DNA of 64,000 nucleotides from Geomonas oryzae. Lineage in GTDB: Bacteria > Desulfobacterota > Desulfuromonadia > Geobacterales > Geobacteraceae. The notes under the pieces are model-generated. The model saw only the letters and a program-made list of their open reading frames with translations, searched no databases and was not told the origin of the DNA. Shown piece after piece: positions 1 to 8,333 of the stretch (position 1 is the first letter of the stretch; each line of letters begins with the position of its first letter). Where the stretch lies: contig NZ_RAHW01000002.1 of the NCBI RefSeq assembly GCF_004117875.1, positions 186,001 to 250,000 on the forward strand. The letters are read 5' to 3'. The position numbers and the translations under genes were made by a program.

Positions 1-686
1 ACGCTCCCGAGCGCGTAATTGGTGTCGTCGTGGGTCGCGGCGTCCTCGACCGCCTCGGAGATGGCGATGCCGAGACTGCCAAGGTTGTCGGGGTCGTGCG
101 CGAGGATGGTGCGCCCGGCGTTGGTGAACTCGGAGGGTGACGGGATCACCGTGGCGCCCCAAAGCTGCATCATGCTCTTTCTGTAGGGCTTCTGCGTGCA
201 GGAGACCTTGACCATGTAGATGGTGCACTCAAGGCCGAACATGGAGCAGGCAAGGGCGAGGGAGCTCCCCCACTGCCCGGCGCCGGTCTCGGTGGCGAGC
301 CTGCGGATGCCGGCCTGCTTGTTGTACCAGGCCTGCGGGATGGCGCTGTTCGGCTTGTGCGAGCCGGCAGGCGACACACCTTCGTACTTGTAGTAGATCT
401 TCGCCGGGGTTCCGAGCGCCTGCTCGAGCCTGCGCGCACGGAACATGGGCGTCGGACGCCAGATGCGATACTTCTCACGCACCTCTTCCGGGATGTCGAT
501 CCAGCGCTGGTTCGACATCTCCTGCTCGATGAGCGACATCGGGAAGATCGGGGTCATGTCCTCGGGGGTAACCGGCTTCAGGGTCGCCGGGTTGATCACC
601 GGCTCGAGGGGACCCGGCATGTCGGGGATGATGTTGTACCACTGTTTCGGGATGCGCGATTCATCAAGCAGGAACTTGGTATTCAT
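1..686 (-). CDS. trpB: TrpB2-type tryptophan synthase beta chain (partial, C-terminus off the left edge)
   Basis: A PLP enzyme that condenses indole with serine to give tryptophan. About 228 N-terminal residues are present; the frame stays open to the left edge. The long N-terminal segment before the catalytic core (start [14 protein letters not shown]) is typical of the TrpB2 subfamily rather than of ordinary TrpB. The PLP-lysine region reads [13 protein letters not shown], with the Schiff-base lysine in SHK, and is followed by [10 protein letters not shown], the TrpB catalytic-loop pattern. The ATG follows a strong AAAGGAGAGG ribosome site and lies 46 bases after trpC, so it is probably the last or a late gene of the trpGDC unit. 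No trpA is visible in the window. Confidence 0.93.
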   Translation of the reverse strand, partial: MNTKFLLDESRIPKQWYNIIPDMPGPLEPVINPATLKPVTPEDMTPIFPMSLIEQEMSNQRWIDIPEEVREKYRIWRPTPMFRARRLEQALGTPAKIYYKYEGVSPAGSHKPNSAIPQAWYNKQAGIRRLATETGAGQWGSSLALACSMFGLECTIYMVKVSCTQKPYRKSMMQLWGATVIPSPSEFTNAGRTILAHDPDNLGSLGIAISEAVEDAATHDDTNYALGS

Positions 687-732
687 AGCCTCTCCTTTTC
701 AGTCGGAACATTGCATTCCATAATACGGCGCC

Positions 733-1533
733 CTACCCCACCAGTTCGGCGAGCTTCGCGCCAACGTCGGCCTCGCGCATGAGCGATTCGCCGATCAGGA
801 AAGCATGCAGCCCCTTTTCCATGAGGTGCACGATCTCCTCGCGTTTGTTGATGCCGCTCTCCGCGACGATGATGCGCCCGGCGGGGACCATGGCTGCCAG
901 ACGCTCCGAAGTGGCGATGTCCACCTCGAAAGTGCGCAGGTTCCGGTTGTTGATGCCGATCATGCTGCAGTCGGTCTGCAGCGCCATCTCGAGCTCACGC
1001 TCGTCGTGCACCTCGAGGAGCACGTCCATGGAAAGATCGCGCGCGAGAGAATGGAAGTCGCGCAACTGCGGCACGTCGAGCATGGCGGCGATGAGGAGGA
1101 TGGCATCGGCCCCGGCGGCGCGGGCCTGGTAGATCTGGTAGGGATCGAAGATGAAATCCTTGCGCAGCAAAGGAAGCGAGACCTGTTCACGGATCAGGGC
1201 CAGGTAGCTCAGGTGCCCCATGAAGAAATGTTCGTCGGTGAGCACGGAGAGGCAGGTGGCGCCGTTGTCCTGGTAGGTGGTGGCGATCTGCAGCGGATCG
1301 AAATCCGCCCTGATCAGCCCCTTCGAAGGGGAGCCCTTTTTGACCTCTGCGATGATGGGGGTCCAGCCGGATCCGAGCGAGTTGATGATGGCGTTCTGGA
1401 AGCCGCGCGGGGTGTCCTCGAGATCGCCTAAACGGTCCATGATCTCGTTTAGCGGCACGTCGGACATCGCCGCTTCCAGCTCGCCCTGCTTGTAGTCCAC
1501 GATCTTCTTAAGTACGTCGGGTACCTGGGTCAT
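733..1533 (-). CDS. trpC: Indole-3-glycerol phosphate synthase
   Basis: Closes the indole ring by converting carboxyphenylaminodeoxyribulose phosphate to indole-3-glycerol phosphate. The 266 residues match the monofunctional TIM-barrel family. Recognisable pieces are IAEVKKGSPSKG (phosphate and catalytic lysine strand), LLRKDFIFDPYQI (catalytic Lys and Asp), GINNRNLRTFEVD, and the final IVAESGI and FLIGESLM phosphate-binding loops. The ATG begins three bases after the trpD stop codon, so the two are translationally coupled. Not fused to TrpF, which is absent from the window. Confidence 0.97.
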   Translation of the reverse strand: MTQVPDVLKKIVDYKQGELEAAMSDVPLNEIMDRLGDLEDTPRGFQNAIINSLGSGWTPIIAEVKKGSPSKGLIRADFDPLQIATTYQDNGATCLSVLTDEHFFMGHLSYLALIREQVSLPLLRKDFIFDPYQIYQARAAGADAILLIAAMLDVPQLRDFHSLARDLSMDVLLEVHDERELEMALQTDCSMIGINNRNLRTFEVDIATSERLAAMVPAGRIIVAESGINKREEIVHLMEKGLHAFLIGESLMREADVGAKLAELVG

Positions 1534-1536
1534 CTG

Positions 1537-2595
1537 CTACTCCACTTCGTTCGTGAGCGCGACGAGCCGCTCAAGCTGTTTCAGCCCCCGGCCGGAGTCG
1601 ATGGTCTCGGCGGCAAGCCTGAGCCCCTCGGCGACGTCCTGCACCTTGCCGGCGGCAAGCAGCGCGTAGGCCGCGTTCAGAAGCACGATCCTGCGCTTGG
1701 CGCCGTCCTTGCCGGAGAGGATGTCCCGGACGATGACGGCGTTGCCCTGGGCGTCGCCGCCGTGCAGTTCGGTAAGCGGCGCGCGCTCCAGGCCGAACTG
1801 CTCAGGGGTTATCTTGTACACCTTGACCCCATCAGGTCCGACCTCACCGATGGTGCTCTCGCCGGTAAGGGTGACCTCATCCATCCCGTCGCAGCCGTGC
1901 ACCACGTAACCGCGGCGGCACCCGAGCTTTTTGAGCACGTGGGCGAGCTTTTCGACCAGGTCCTCGCGGTAGACGCCGAGCACCTGGCAGTCCGCCGCGG
2001 CCGGGTTGGTGAGCGGCCCCAGGATGTTGAAGATGGTACGCACGCCGATTTCGCGGCGCGGCCCTATGGCGTGCTTCATGGCGCCGTGCAGCGCCGGGGC
2101 GAACAGAAAGCCGATGCCGATCTCCGCGATGCTGCGCTCGACCGTTTCGGGGGTCACGTCGAGGTTCACGCCGAGCGCCTCCAAAACGTCCGCCGAACCG
2201 CAGGAGGAAGAGACCGCACGGTTTCCGTGCTTGGCGACCTTGACGCCGCAGGCGGAGACGATGAAGGCGACGGTGGTGGAGATGTTGAAGGAATTGGTGC
2301 CGGAGCCGCCGGTACCGCAGGTGTCGAGGATGGTCTCGCGGTCGAGGTTGATGTCGTCGCGGTCGATGCCGAGGACGCTCTTGCCGACCCGGATCGGCAT
2401 GGCACGGTCGCGCATGACCCGCGCGGCGCCGGTGATCTCGTCCACCGTCTCCCCCTTCATCCTGAGGGCGGTGATGAAGGAGGCGATCTGCGCGGGCGTG
2501 GCGCCGCCGGACATGATCTGGTCCATCACCTCGATCATCTCCGCCTCGCTCAGGTTCTCCCTTTCGACCACGCGTGCTATTGCCTTGCGAATCAT
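1537..2595 (-). CDS. trpD: Anthranilate phosphoribosyltransferase
   Basis: Transfers the phosphoribosyl group of PRPP to anthranilate. It has 352 residues, normal for stand-alone TrpD. The helical N-terminal domain is followed by the phosphoribosyltransferase fold with the glycine-rich [18 protein letters not shown] loop, [21 protein letters not shown], and [21 protein letters not shown], all signature segments of the family. It sits between trpG (54 bases upstream) and trpC (3 bases downstream) in one transcription direction. Confidence 0.97.
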   Translation of the reverse strand: MIRKAIARVVERENLSEAEMIEVMDQIMSGGATPAQIASFITALRMKGETVDEITGAARVMRDRAMPIRVGKSVLGIDRDDINLDRETILDTCGTGGSGTNSFNISTTVAFIVSACGVKVAKHGNRAVSSSCGSADVLEALGVNLDVTPETVERSIAEIGIGFLFAPALHGAMKHAIGPRREIGVRTIFNILGPLTNPAAADCQVLGVYREDLVEKLAHVLKKLGCRRGYVVHGCDGMDEVTLTGESTIGEVGPDGVKVYKITPEQFGLERAPLTELHGGDAQGNAVIVRDILSGKDGAKRRIVLLNAAYALLAAGKVQDVAEGLRLAAETIDSGRGLKQLERLVALTNEVE

Positions 2596-2649
2596 GGCGA
2601 CTCCTTCAAAAAAGAATTGAAAGGCCGGGAGAGCTCTCCCGGCCGGATA

Positions 2650-3219
2650 CTATCTCGACATCTCGAGGAAATTCCTCAAAAGGTCCATCCCCCCCTGGGT
2701 GAGAATGGATTCCGGGTGGAACTGCACCCCCCATAGCGGCAGGGTGCGGTGCCGCATCCCCATGATCTCCCCCTCTTCGACCCAGGCGGTCACCTCCAGC
2801 TCGGCGGGAAGCGTATCGCGCTCGACGATGAGGGAGTGGTAGCGGGTGGCGGCGAACGGGTTCGGGAGTCCCTTGAAAAGTCCCTGACCGTCGTGATGGA
2901 TGGGCGAGGTCTTGCCGTGCATCAGGGTGGCACTCCGGATTATCTTCCCGCCGAAGGCGTAGCCGATGGACTGGTGCCCCAGACAGACGCCGAGGATCGG
3001 GATCTTGCCGGCGAAGCGGCGGATCGCCTCGACCGAGATGCCTGCCTCCTCGGGTGAACACGGCCCGGGGGAGACCACGATCCGGTCCGGCGCGAGCGCC
3101 TCGATCTCGTCAAGGGTGATCTTGTCGTTGCGGAAAACCTTCACCTCCTCACCCAGTTCGCCGAGATACTGGACGATGTTGTAGGTGAAGGAGTCATAGT
3201 TGTCTATCATCAGGAGCAT
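2650..3219 (-). CDS. trpG: Anthranilate synthase component II, glutamine amidotransferase
   Basis: Supplies ammonia from glutamine to TrpE; homologues may also serve aminodeoxychorismate synthase. The class I amidotransferase triad is visible: Cys in [17 protein letters not shown], and His and Glu in [11 protein letters not shown]. The start chosen is the ATG before [13 protein letters not shown], giving 189 residues, the usual length. The frame is open further upstream, but that stretch has no family likeness. TrpE is not the immediate neighbour: it lies about 5 kb upstream, with three signalling genes between, and trpG appears to have its own promoter. Confidence 0.95.
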   Translation of the reverse strand: MLLMIDNYDSFTYNIVQYLGELGEEVKVFRNDKITLDEIEALAPDRIVVSPGPCSPEEAGISVEAIRRFAGKIPILGVCLGHQSIGYAFGGKIIRSATLMHGKTSPIHHDGQGLFKGLPNPFAATRYHSLIVERDTLPAELEVTAWVEEGEIMGMRHRTLPLWGVQFHPESILTQGGMDLLRNFLEMSR

Positions 3220-3301
3220 GGCTGGTAACCTGCGGGAACCGGAGGCGCTGACGCGGCGCAGCGGAACCCCACTCTTTTGGTGTCTTAATGCGAATCGCAA
3301 A

Positions 3302-3330
3302 AATATAAAGGTTTTGCCGAAGAAACTCAA
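3302..3330 (-). promoter_or_regulatory. Sigma-70-type promoter for trpGDCB2
   Basis: Read on the minus strand, TTGAGT, a 17-base spacer and TATATT are present, an almost consensus -35/-10 pair. Transcription would begin near 3295, giving a leader of about 75 bases before trpG. No tryptophan-codon leader peptide or clear attenuator was seen in that leader. Confidence 0.6.
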
Positions 3331-3429
3331 GAGATTCCGACAGGAAATGCACAAAAGAGGCGGATCGGGAGGGGGCGCGGCAGGTAAAAAGGGGGGATAT
3401 CCGAGCCGACGGTGCGGGAATATTTCACA

Positions 3430-3470
3430 CCCCCAAAAAGAATTTTGCCCTCCCTAGCCGGAGGGGCGTT
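3430..3470 (-). terminator. Possible terminator at the end of the response-regulator gene
   Basis: On the minus strand the hairpin CCCTCCGGCTAGGGAGGG overlaps the stop codon of the CheY-like gene and is followed by AAAATTCTTTTTG. The T-tract is displaced from the stem, so strength is uncertain. It would separate the signalling genes from trpG. Confidence 0.4.
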
Positions 3471-3900
3471 TGTTCCACGCAAGCCAGTAGAAACCGAGGT
3501 CTTGCAGCAGGCGGCTGAAGGAGTCGAAATCCACCGGCTTGGTGAGATAGCTGTTGGCGTAATGGTCGTAGGCCTGGGCGAGGTCACGCTCGGCCGCCGA
3601 GGTGGTCAGGATGACTACCGGTATCGCCTTCAACTGTTCCGAAGCCTTCACCTGTTTGAGCACCTCTATGCCGTCGACTTTCGGTAGCCGCAGGTCAAGC
3701 AGTACGAGGTGCGGGCGCGGGTAGCTCAACTGGTCGACGAAGCGTCCGCGGTTGTGCAGGTAGTCGAGAGCGGCCTCGCCGTCCTCGACATGGAACACGC
3801 GGTTGGCAAGCCCCGCGTCGGAGAGGTTTCTGAGCGCAAGCTCCGCGTGGTCCGGGTTGTCTTCCACCAAAAGAATGCACAACGGTTCGCCTTCCACCAT
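3454..3900 (-). CDS. CheY/Rcp1-like single-domain response regulator
   Basis: A 148-residue stand-alone receiver domain with no output domain. Features seen: acidic pair in ILLVEDNPDH, phosphoacceptor aspartate in LVLLDLRLPKVDG, conserved threonine/serine in VVILTTSA, and lysine in SYLTKPVD. The extra helix and the DYLHNRGRF segment resemble Rcp1, the phytochrome-associated class, which takes phosphate from PAS-type kinases. The start follows AGAAGGGGGG; an upstream in-frame extension is unlikely. It lies 95 bases downstream of the heme-type kinase, which is its probable phosphodonor (inference from position). Confidence 0.88.
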   Translation of the reverse strand: MVEGEPLCILLVEDNPDHAELALRNLSDAGLANRVFHVEDGEAALDYLHNRGRFVDQLSYPRPHLVLLDLRLPKVDGIEVLKQVKASEQLKAIPVVILTTSAAERDLAQAYDHYANSYLTKPVDFDSFSRLLQDLGFYWLAWNKRPSG

Positions 3901-3944
3901 GTGTTCCCCCCTTCTGAATAGTTCATCTCGCACAGAGATCAGCC

Positions 3945-3967
3945 CCCTCCCGTCAAGGGAGGGGGAG
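3945..3967. repeat. Short GC-rich inverted repeat between kinase and regulator
   Basis: CCCCCTCCC and GGGAGGGGG face each other over a five-base loop. It lacks a T-tract on either strand, so it is a structured spacer or an intergenic repeat fragment rather than a convincing terminator. Confidence 0.4.
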
Positions 3968-3995
3968 TCAGGCCCTGTTGTTCGAACAGACGTTC

Positions 3996-5876
3996 TTAAG
4001 CATCCGTCGCCGCGGCAGGCGGCGCCATGTTGAGCGTGAAACAGAAGGTGCTCCCCTCCCCTACCCCCTCCGACTCGACCCACAACTTCCCGCCATGGAA
4101 CTCGACGATGCGCCGCGCGAGGGCGAGCCCGATCCCGGTCCCCTCGGAACGGGCATCGAGCTTGTTGAAGAGGCCGAAGATGGTCTCATGGTACTGCTGC
4201 GCCACCCCCATGCCGTTGTCGCGGACCGTGAAGACCACGCCGCCATCGCCGTCACGCTTCCCGATCTCGATGCGGGGGTGCGGCTGATCACCGGCATACT
4301 TGATGGCGTTTTCCAGAAGGTTCTGGAGCACCTCGCAGATGCGTCGCTGGTCGCCCCACACCGTGGGGAGTTCCTGCTGCAGCAGCACCTCGACGCCTCG
4401 CTGCTCCAGCGGGCCTGCCAGTTGGGCGAGCACCTCGTGGGCCAGGGTGTTCATGTCGATAAGGGAAGGCGGGTTCACGATGCGGCCGACACGGGAGAGC
4501 TCGAGAAGGTCTTCAAGGAGTGCGGTCATCTTGTCGGCGGCGGCCATGATGCGGCGCACGTCGCCGTCGAGTCGCTGCGACTGGCCGTTTTGGAGATCCT
4601 TGATGACGGCGCCGGCGAACCCCTTGATGGTGATGAGTGGACTCTTGAGATCATGGGACACCGTGTAGGTGAAGCGCTCGAGCTCGGCGTTTTTCGCCTC
4701 CAACTCGAGTTCGCGCTCCTTGCGCTCGCGCACCTCGCTTTCCAGCAGAAGCGCCTGTTCCCTGAGTGCTTCATCGGCGCGTTTCCGGTCGGTGATGTCG
4801 CGGTTGCTCGCCCTGACGCCGTTTTCCGCGCCGTCTTTCGTGTAGACGACGCGGCAGATGTGCGAGATCCAGCGCACTTCGCCGTCCGGACGCACGATGC
4901 GGAAATCGATCGGCTTGGGGTTCCCCTCGAATGAGGCGTGTTCGTGGTCCAGGTAGGCGGCCAGGTCGTCCGGATGGATGACCCTTTCGATGAGGGTGTG
5001 GTCGGCATAGAACTCTTCATGGCCGTACCCGCAAAGCTGCTTGCAGGAGGGGGAAACGTACCTGAAGCTGCGGTCCGGCGCCTGCCAGTACTCCCAGTCG
5101 TCGGTGTAATCGGCGACGGTGCGGTAACGCTCCTCGCTCTGCTCCAAAACTCTGGCGCTGCGGCTCAGGACGCGCGACCCGGTCCCGATCATGCCGAGAC
5201 CCAAAAGCCAGAGGATCGAATGGCTTGCCACCCCACCCATCATGACCGAGGCGAACGCCCCCTCGTTCGGCTCTATGGGCACCGACGCGCTGATCCCGCC
5301 GCGGATGTCCCCCAGCTTGTACCCCTGGCCGGCGTGGCACTTGAGGCACCCCTCCTCGGTGATGAAGGGGCGCATGAGCCTCATGTACCTGCGGCCGTTC
5401 ATGACCTGCACCTCGCTCACCTCTTTTGCCCCTTGCTCGAACTTGACCAGAGCCCGGGCCTCCCACGGGTCCGGTACGTTTTCGGAACGGATCGGCTTCA
5501 GGCTCGTTATGTGGCCCCGCACCAGGTTTTTCTGGCTGTCGGCGAGTTCGAAGACCTGGCGGGTCATGTAGGCGGGATTGACCAGGGTGAGTGCGCGCCC
5601 GGAGGGGGTGCGGATGTCGCGCTCGGGGATCTGGGAGAGGTTCGGGTTGGGCGGGTTGGAAGCGCTCACCGTGACGTACACGCCGCCGTGCTTCGTCGCC
5701 CAGCGGCGGTAGAGGCTGTCCTTCTCGTAGGTGGCCCGCGCCTCGGCGCGGGCGATCTCGATCACGGTGTCCTGCTCGTGCTTGTAAAACCATGCAAGGG
5801 AAGCCGCGATGCCCGCGGTCCAGAACAGGGCGAGCACAAAGGAGAAACGGCGTATGGTGCGTATCTGGGTTACCAT
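3996..5876 (-). CDS. Membrane histidine kinase with a heme-c (CXXCH) Tll0287-like sensor domain
   Basis: A 626-residue sensor kinase. TM1 is about residues 12-30. The extracytoplasmic part, about 32-208, resembles the DUF3365/Tll0287-like domain and holds one CLKCH motif at 177-181, the pattern for covalent heme attachment. TM2 is about 210-233. A PAS domain (about 250-365) and a coiled linker lead to HisKA with phosphoacceptor His408 in TVSHDLKSPL, then HATPase_c with DNGMGV and GTGIGLALARR. It likely senses redox state or a small ligand through periplasmic heme (inference). It follows the hybrid kinase by 23 bases and precedes the CheY-like gene. The ATG is preceded by AAAGGAG. Confidence 0.9.
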   Translation of the reverse strand: MVTQIRTIRRFSFVLALFWTAGIAASLAWFYKHEQDTVIEIARAEARATYEKDSLYRRWATKHGGVYVTVSASNPPNPNLSQIPERDIRTPSGRALTLVNPAYMTRQVFELADSQKNLVRGHITSLKPIRSENVPDPWEARALVKFEQGAKEVSEVQVMNGRRYMRLMRPFITEEGCLKCHAGQGYKLGDIRGGISASVPIEPNEGAFASVMMGGVASHSILWLLGLGMIGTGSRVLSRSARVLEQSEERYRTVADYTDDWEYWQAPDRSFRYVSPSCKQLCGYGHEEFYADHTLIERVIHPDDLAAYLDHEHASFEGNPKPIDFRIVRPDGEVRWISHICRVVYTKDGAENGVRASNRDITDRKRADEALREQALLLESEVRERKERELELEAKNAELERFTYTVSHDLKSPLITIKGFAGAVIKDLQNGQSQRLDGDVRRIMAAADKMTALLEDLLELSRVGRIVNPPSLIDMNTLAHEVLAQLAGPLEQRGVEVLLQQELPTVWGDQRRICEVLQNLLENAIKYAGDQPHPRIEIGKRDGDGGVVFTVRDNGMGVAQQYHETIFGLFNKLDARSEGTGIGLALARRIVEFHGGKLWVESEGVGEGSTFCFTLNMAPPAAATDA

Positions 5877-5899
5877 GCCTGCGGCTACTCCTTTGGGCG

Positions 5900-7948
5900 C
5901 TAGGGACGGTCCAGCATGTCGCGGACCTTTTGGAGCAGGACGGCAGGCTTCACGGGCTTCATGACGAGCTCGGCCCCCTCGTCCAGATCGCTTCTGCTGC
6001 GGATGATGTCGGCCGTGTAGCCGCTCGTGAAGAGGATCTTGGCGTCGGGGCAGAGGCCGCGTATGTGCTCGGCCGCCTCCTTGCCGTTCATTACGGGCAT
6101 GATGATGTCCATGAGCACCAGGCTGATCTGCGGGTTCTCCTTGAATTTCTGCACCGCCTCCAGGCCGTTTGCCGCATGGATGATGGTGTAGCCGAACTGC
6201 TGCAGGATAGAGGAAACCAGGTCGAGGACGTGCAGGTCATCTTCGGCGACCAGGATGGTCTCCGTCCCCTGCATCACCGGCTCGGGTGCGGGTGCCCCCC
6301 TTTTCTCGCGCTTTTCGGTGGCGATGGCCGGAAGGTAGACGCGGAAGGTGGAGCCGATGCCGGGCTCGCTGTAGACGTTCACGAACCCCCTGTGCTGCGT
6401 GATGATCCCGTACACGATGGCGAGACCGAGCCCGGTCCCCTTGCCGACCACCTTGGTGGTGAAGAAGGGATCGAAGATCTTCTTCCGCGTCGTCTCGTCC
6501 ATCCCCTCCCCGGTGTCGGAGATGGTCAAAAGGGCGTACGGGCCCGGCTCACCGAAGCCGTGGGCGTGCACGAAGTCCTCGTCTATCTCGTGGTGCTCGG
6601 TCTGGACCATGAGCCGGCCTCCCTTGGGCATGGCGTCGCGAGCGTTGGCACCAAGGTTCATCAGCACCTGCTCGACCTGGCCCGTATCGACGACGGCCCA
6701 GAGCGGCTCCTCGGACAGGGAGGTGGTGAGAGCGATGTCCTCGCCGATGATGCGCTGCAGGAACTTCTCGACCCCCTTGACGATTTCGTTCAGGTTCGCC
6801 GGAGCAGCCTTTACCTCTCCCTTTCGGCTGAAGGCGAGGAGGCTCCGGGTCAGGTTGGCGGCCCGATCCGCAGCGGCGGAGATCTGCAGCACCTTGTCCC
6901 TGACAGGGTTGCCGTCCGGGAGATCCAGCTTCAAAAGTTCGCAGTACCCGCCGATCACGGTGAGGATGTTGTTGAAGTCGTGGGCCACGCCACCCGCGAG
7001 GATCCCGACCGCCTCGAGCTTTTGGGAGTGGCGCAGCTGCTCCTCGAGCTTCACACGCTCGGTGATGTCGAGCGCGATGGCCAAAAGCCGCTCGCTTCCA
7101 TCCACGACGATCCGCTCACAGTAATACTCCCCTTTCAGAACGCGGCCGTCCTTCGCGTGGAGCGTGACCACGTGCCCCGTCACGACCCCCTGCCGGCTGA
7201 GTTCTTCCAGCAGCGTCGCGCGGTCCGCCGCGTCGATCCAGCCGAGGGAAGTCGAGGTTCTGCCGAGCACCTCCTCTCGGCTGTAACCCGACAGTTCCAG
7301 GAACTTGCGGTTCACGTCGATGAAGACACCGTCCTCCATGTCGGTGATGACCATGATGAGAGGGGCGCTGTCGAAGGCCTTGTGAAATTTCTCCTCGCTA
7401 AGACGCAGGGTCTCCTGGGCGAGCTTTCGTTCAGCGATCTCATTTTTCAGAAGAAGTGCCTGTTCCTGCAGCGCTTCTTGAGCCATTTCGCGTTCCGCCA
7501 CCTCGTGCTCCAGGCGGTTGCTTTGTACCCTTAACGCCTCCTCGGCCCGGCGGTGCTCAAGGATGTGGTCCCACTCGCGCAGGGCGCGCTCGACGATGCG
7601 CGGCATGGCCTCGAAAACCTCGGGCATCTTGACCACGTAGTCGATGGCACCTGATTTCATCGCCTCGACCGCAACCTGTTCGTTGCCGTGCGAGGTCATC
7701 ATCACGACCGGGGCGATGTCGGCGGACTGGGCCACCAGATCTCCCCCCTTGCCGTCAGGCAGAAGGTAGTCGGTGAGCACGATGTCGTAGTCACGGCTGC
7801 GCACCCGGACCAGGGCTTCCTCGAGGCTTCCGGCGACGGTCAGCTCGTACTGGTCGGTACATTCGCTGAAGCCGCGCCGTATCAGTTCGGCGTGGGAATC
7901 GTCATCTTCGACAATGAGGACCTTCTTCACGGGACAAGCGCTACCCAT
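5900..7948 (-). CDS. Soluble hybrid histidine kinase, REC-PAS-HisKA-HATPase-REC
   Basis: A 682-residue protein without membrane segments. It has an N-terminal receiver (about 8-120, aspartate in IVLTDYLLPDG) and coiled linkers. A PAS domain (about 205-320) is followed by a HisKA H-box in GGVAHDFNNIL and an HATPase with DTGEGMD and GKGTGLGLAIVYG. A C-terminal receiver (about 560-680) has its aspartate in LVLMDIIMPVMNG. The GVAHDFNN type of H-box is common in delta-proteobacterial hybrid kinases. The start follows GCAGGAG. It lies between trpE and the heme kinase, in the same direction, and may form a phosphorelay with them. Confidence 0.9.
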   Translation of the reverse strand: MGSACPVKKVLIVEDDDSHAELIRRGFSECTDQYELTVAGSLEEALVRVRSRDYDIVLTDYLLPDGKGGDLVAQSADIAPVVMMTSHGNEQVAVEAMKSGAIDYVVKMPEVFEAMPRIVERALREWDHILEHRRAEEALRVQSNRLEHEVAEREMAQEALQEQALLLKNEIAERKLAQETLRLSEEKFHKAFDSAPLIMVITDMEDGVFIDVNRKFLELSGYSREEVLGRTSTSLGWIDAADRATLLEELSRQGVVTGHVVTLHAKDGRVLKGEYYCERIVVDGSERLLAIALDITERVKLEEQLRHSQKLEAVGILAGGVAHDFNNILTVIGGYCELLKLDLPDGNPVRDKVLQISAAADRAANLTRSLLAFSRKGEVKAAPANLNEIVKGVEKFLQRIIGEDIALTTSLSEEPLWAVVDTGQVEQVLMNLGANARDAMPKGGRLMVQTEHHEIDEDFVHAHGFGEPGPYALLTISDTGEGMDETTRKKIFDPFFTTKVVGKGTGLGLAIVYGIITQHRGFVNVYSEPGIGSTFRVYLPAIATEKREKRGAPAPEPVMQGTETILVAEDDLHVLDLVSSILQQFGYTIIHAANGLEAVQKFKENPQISLVLMDIIMPVMNGKEAAEHIRGLCPDAKILFTSGYTADIIRSRSDLDEGAELVMKPVKPAVLLQKVRDMLDRP

Positions 7949-8333
7949 ACAATCGGCTCCTGCGGCGGCATTAAACAGATCGGACGGAAGGTGGGATTAA
8001 CGGCAAAATTCTACTATGTTTTTTCCGCTTGTCTGCTATTTCCTTCTATTTGTAAAATTAAATTACACACATTTTGACGAATTATCTACACCTGGGTTTT
8101 CGAAAAAGCATTACGCCCCAGGACATAGTGAATGATTAACATATCGGATCAGCGTGAAAATCTTTGTGAGGGTATGCTTTGCCAGTAATCGAAAAACGGC
8201 AGTCAGTAGAAAAATTATCAAATGAACGTAAACAGCAAGAAGTGCCACTCCCCTCAGAAGAAACGTCCAGCCGACAATAAAAAAGGCGGCCGGGAATGCC
8301 GGTCGCCTTTTACGCCTTGAGAAGATATGGACT
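7949..8333. other. AT-rich spacer between hybrid kinase and trpE
   Basis: This 385-base stretch is clearly lower in G+C than its neighbours. It holds the trpE terminator at its right end (8278-8311) and must contain the promoter of the hybrid kinase, but no convincing -35/-10 pair or RNA gene was identified. No credible protein-coding frame was seen. Confidence 0.6.
8278..8311 (-). terminator. Rho-independent terminator of trpE
   Basis: A 13-bp stem (AAAAGGCGGCCGG facing CCGGTCGCCTTTT, with one G-T pair) is followed on the minus strand by a run of T. It lies 22 bases past the trpE stop, which indicates that trpE is transcribed separately from the downstream kinases and trpG. Confidence 0.85.
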
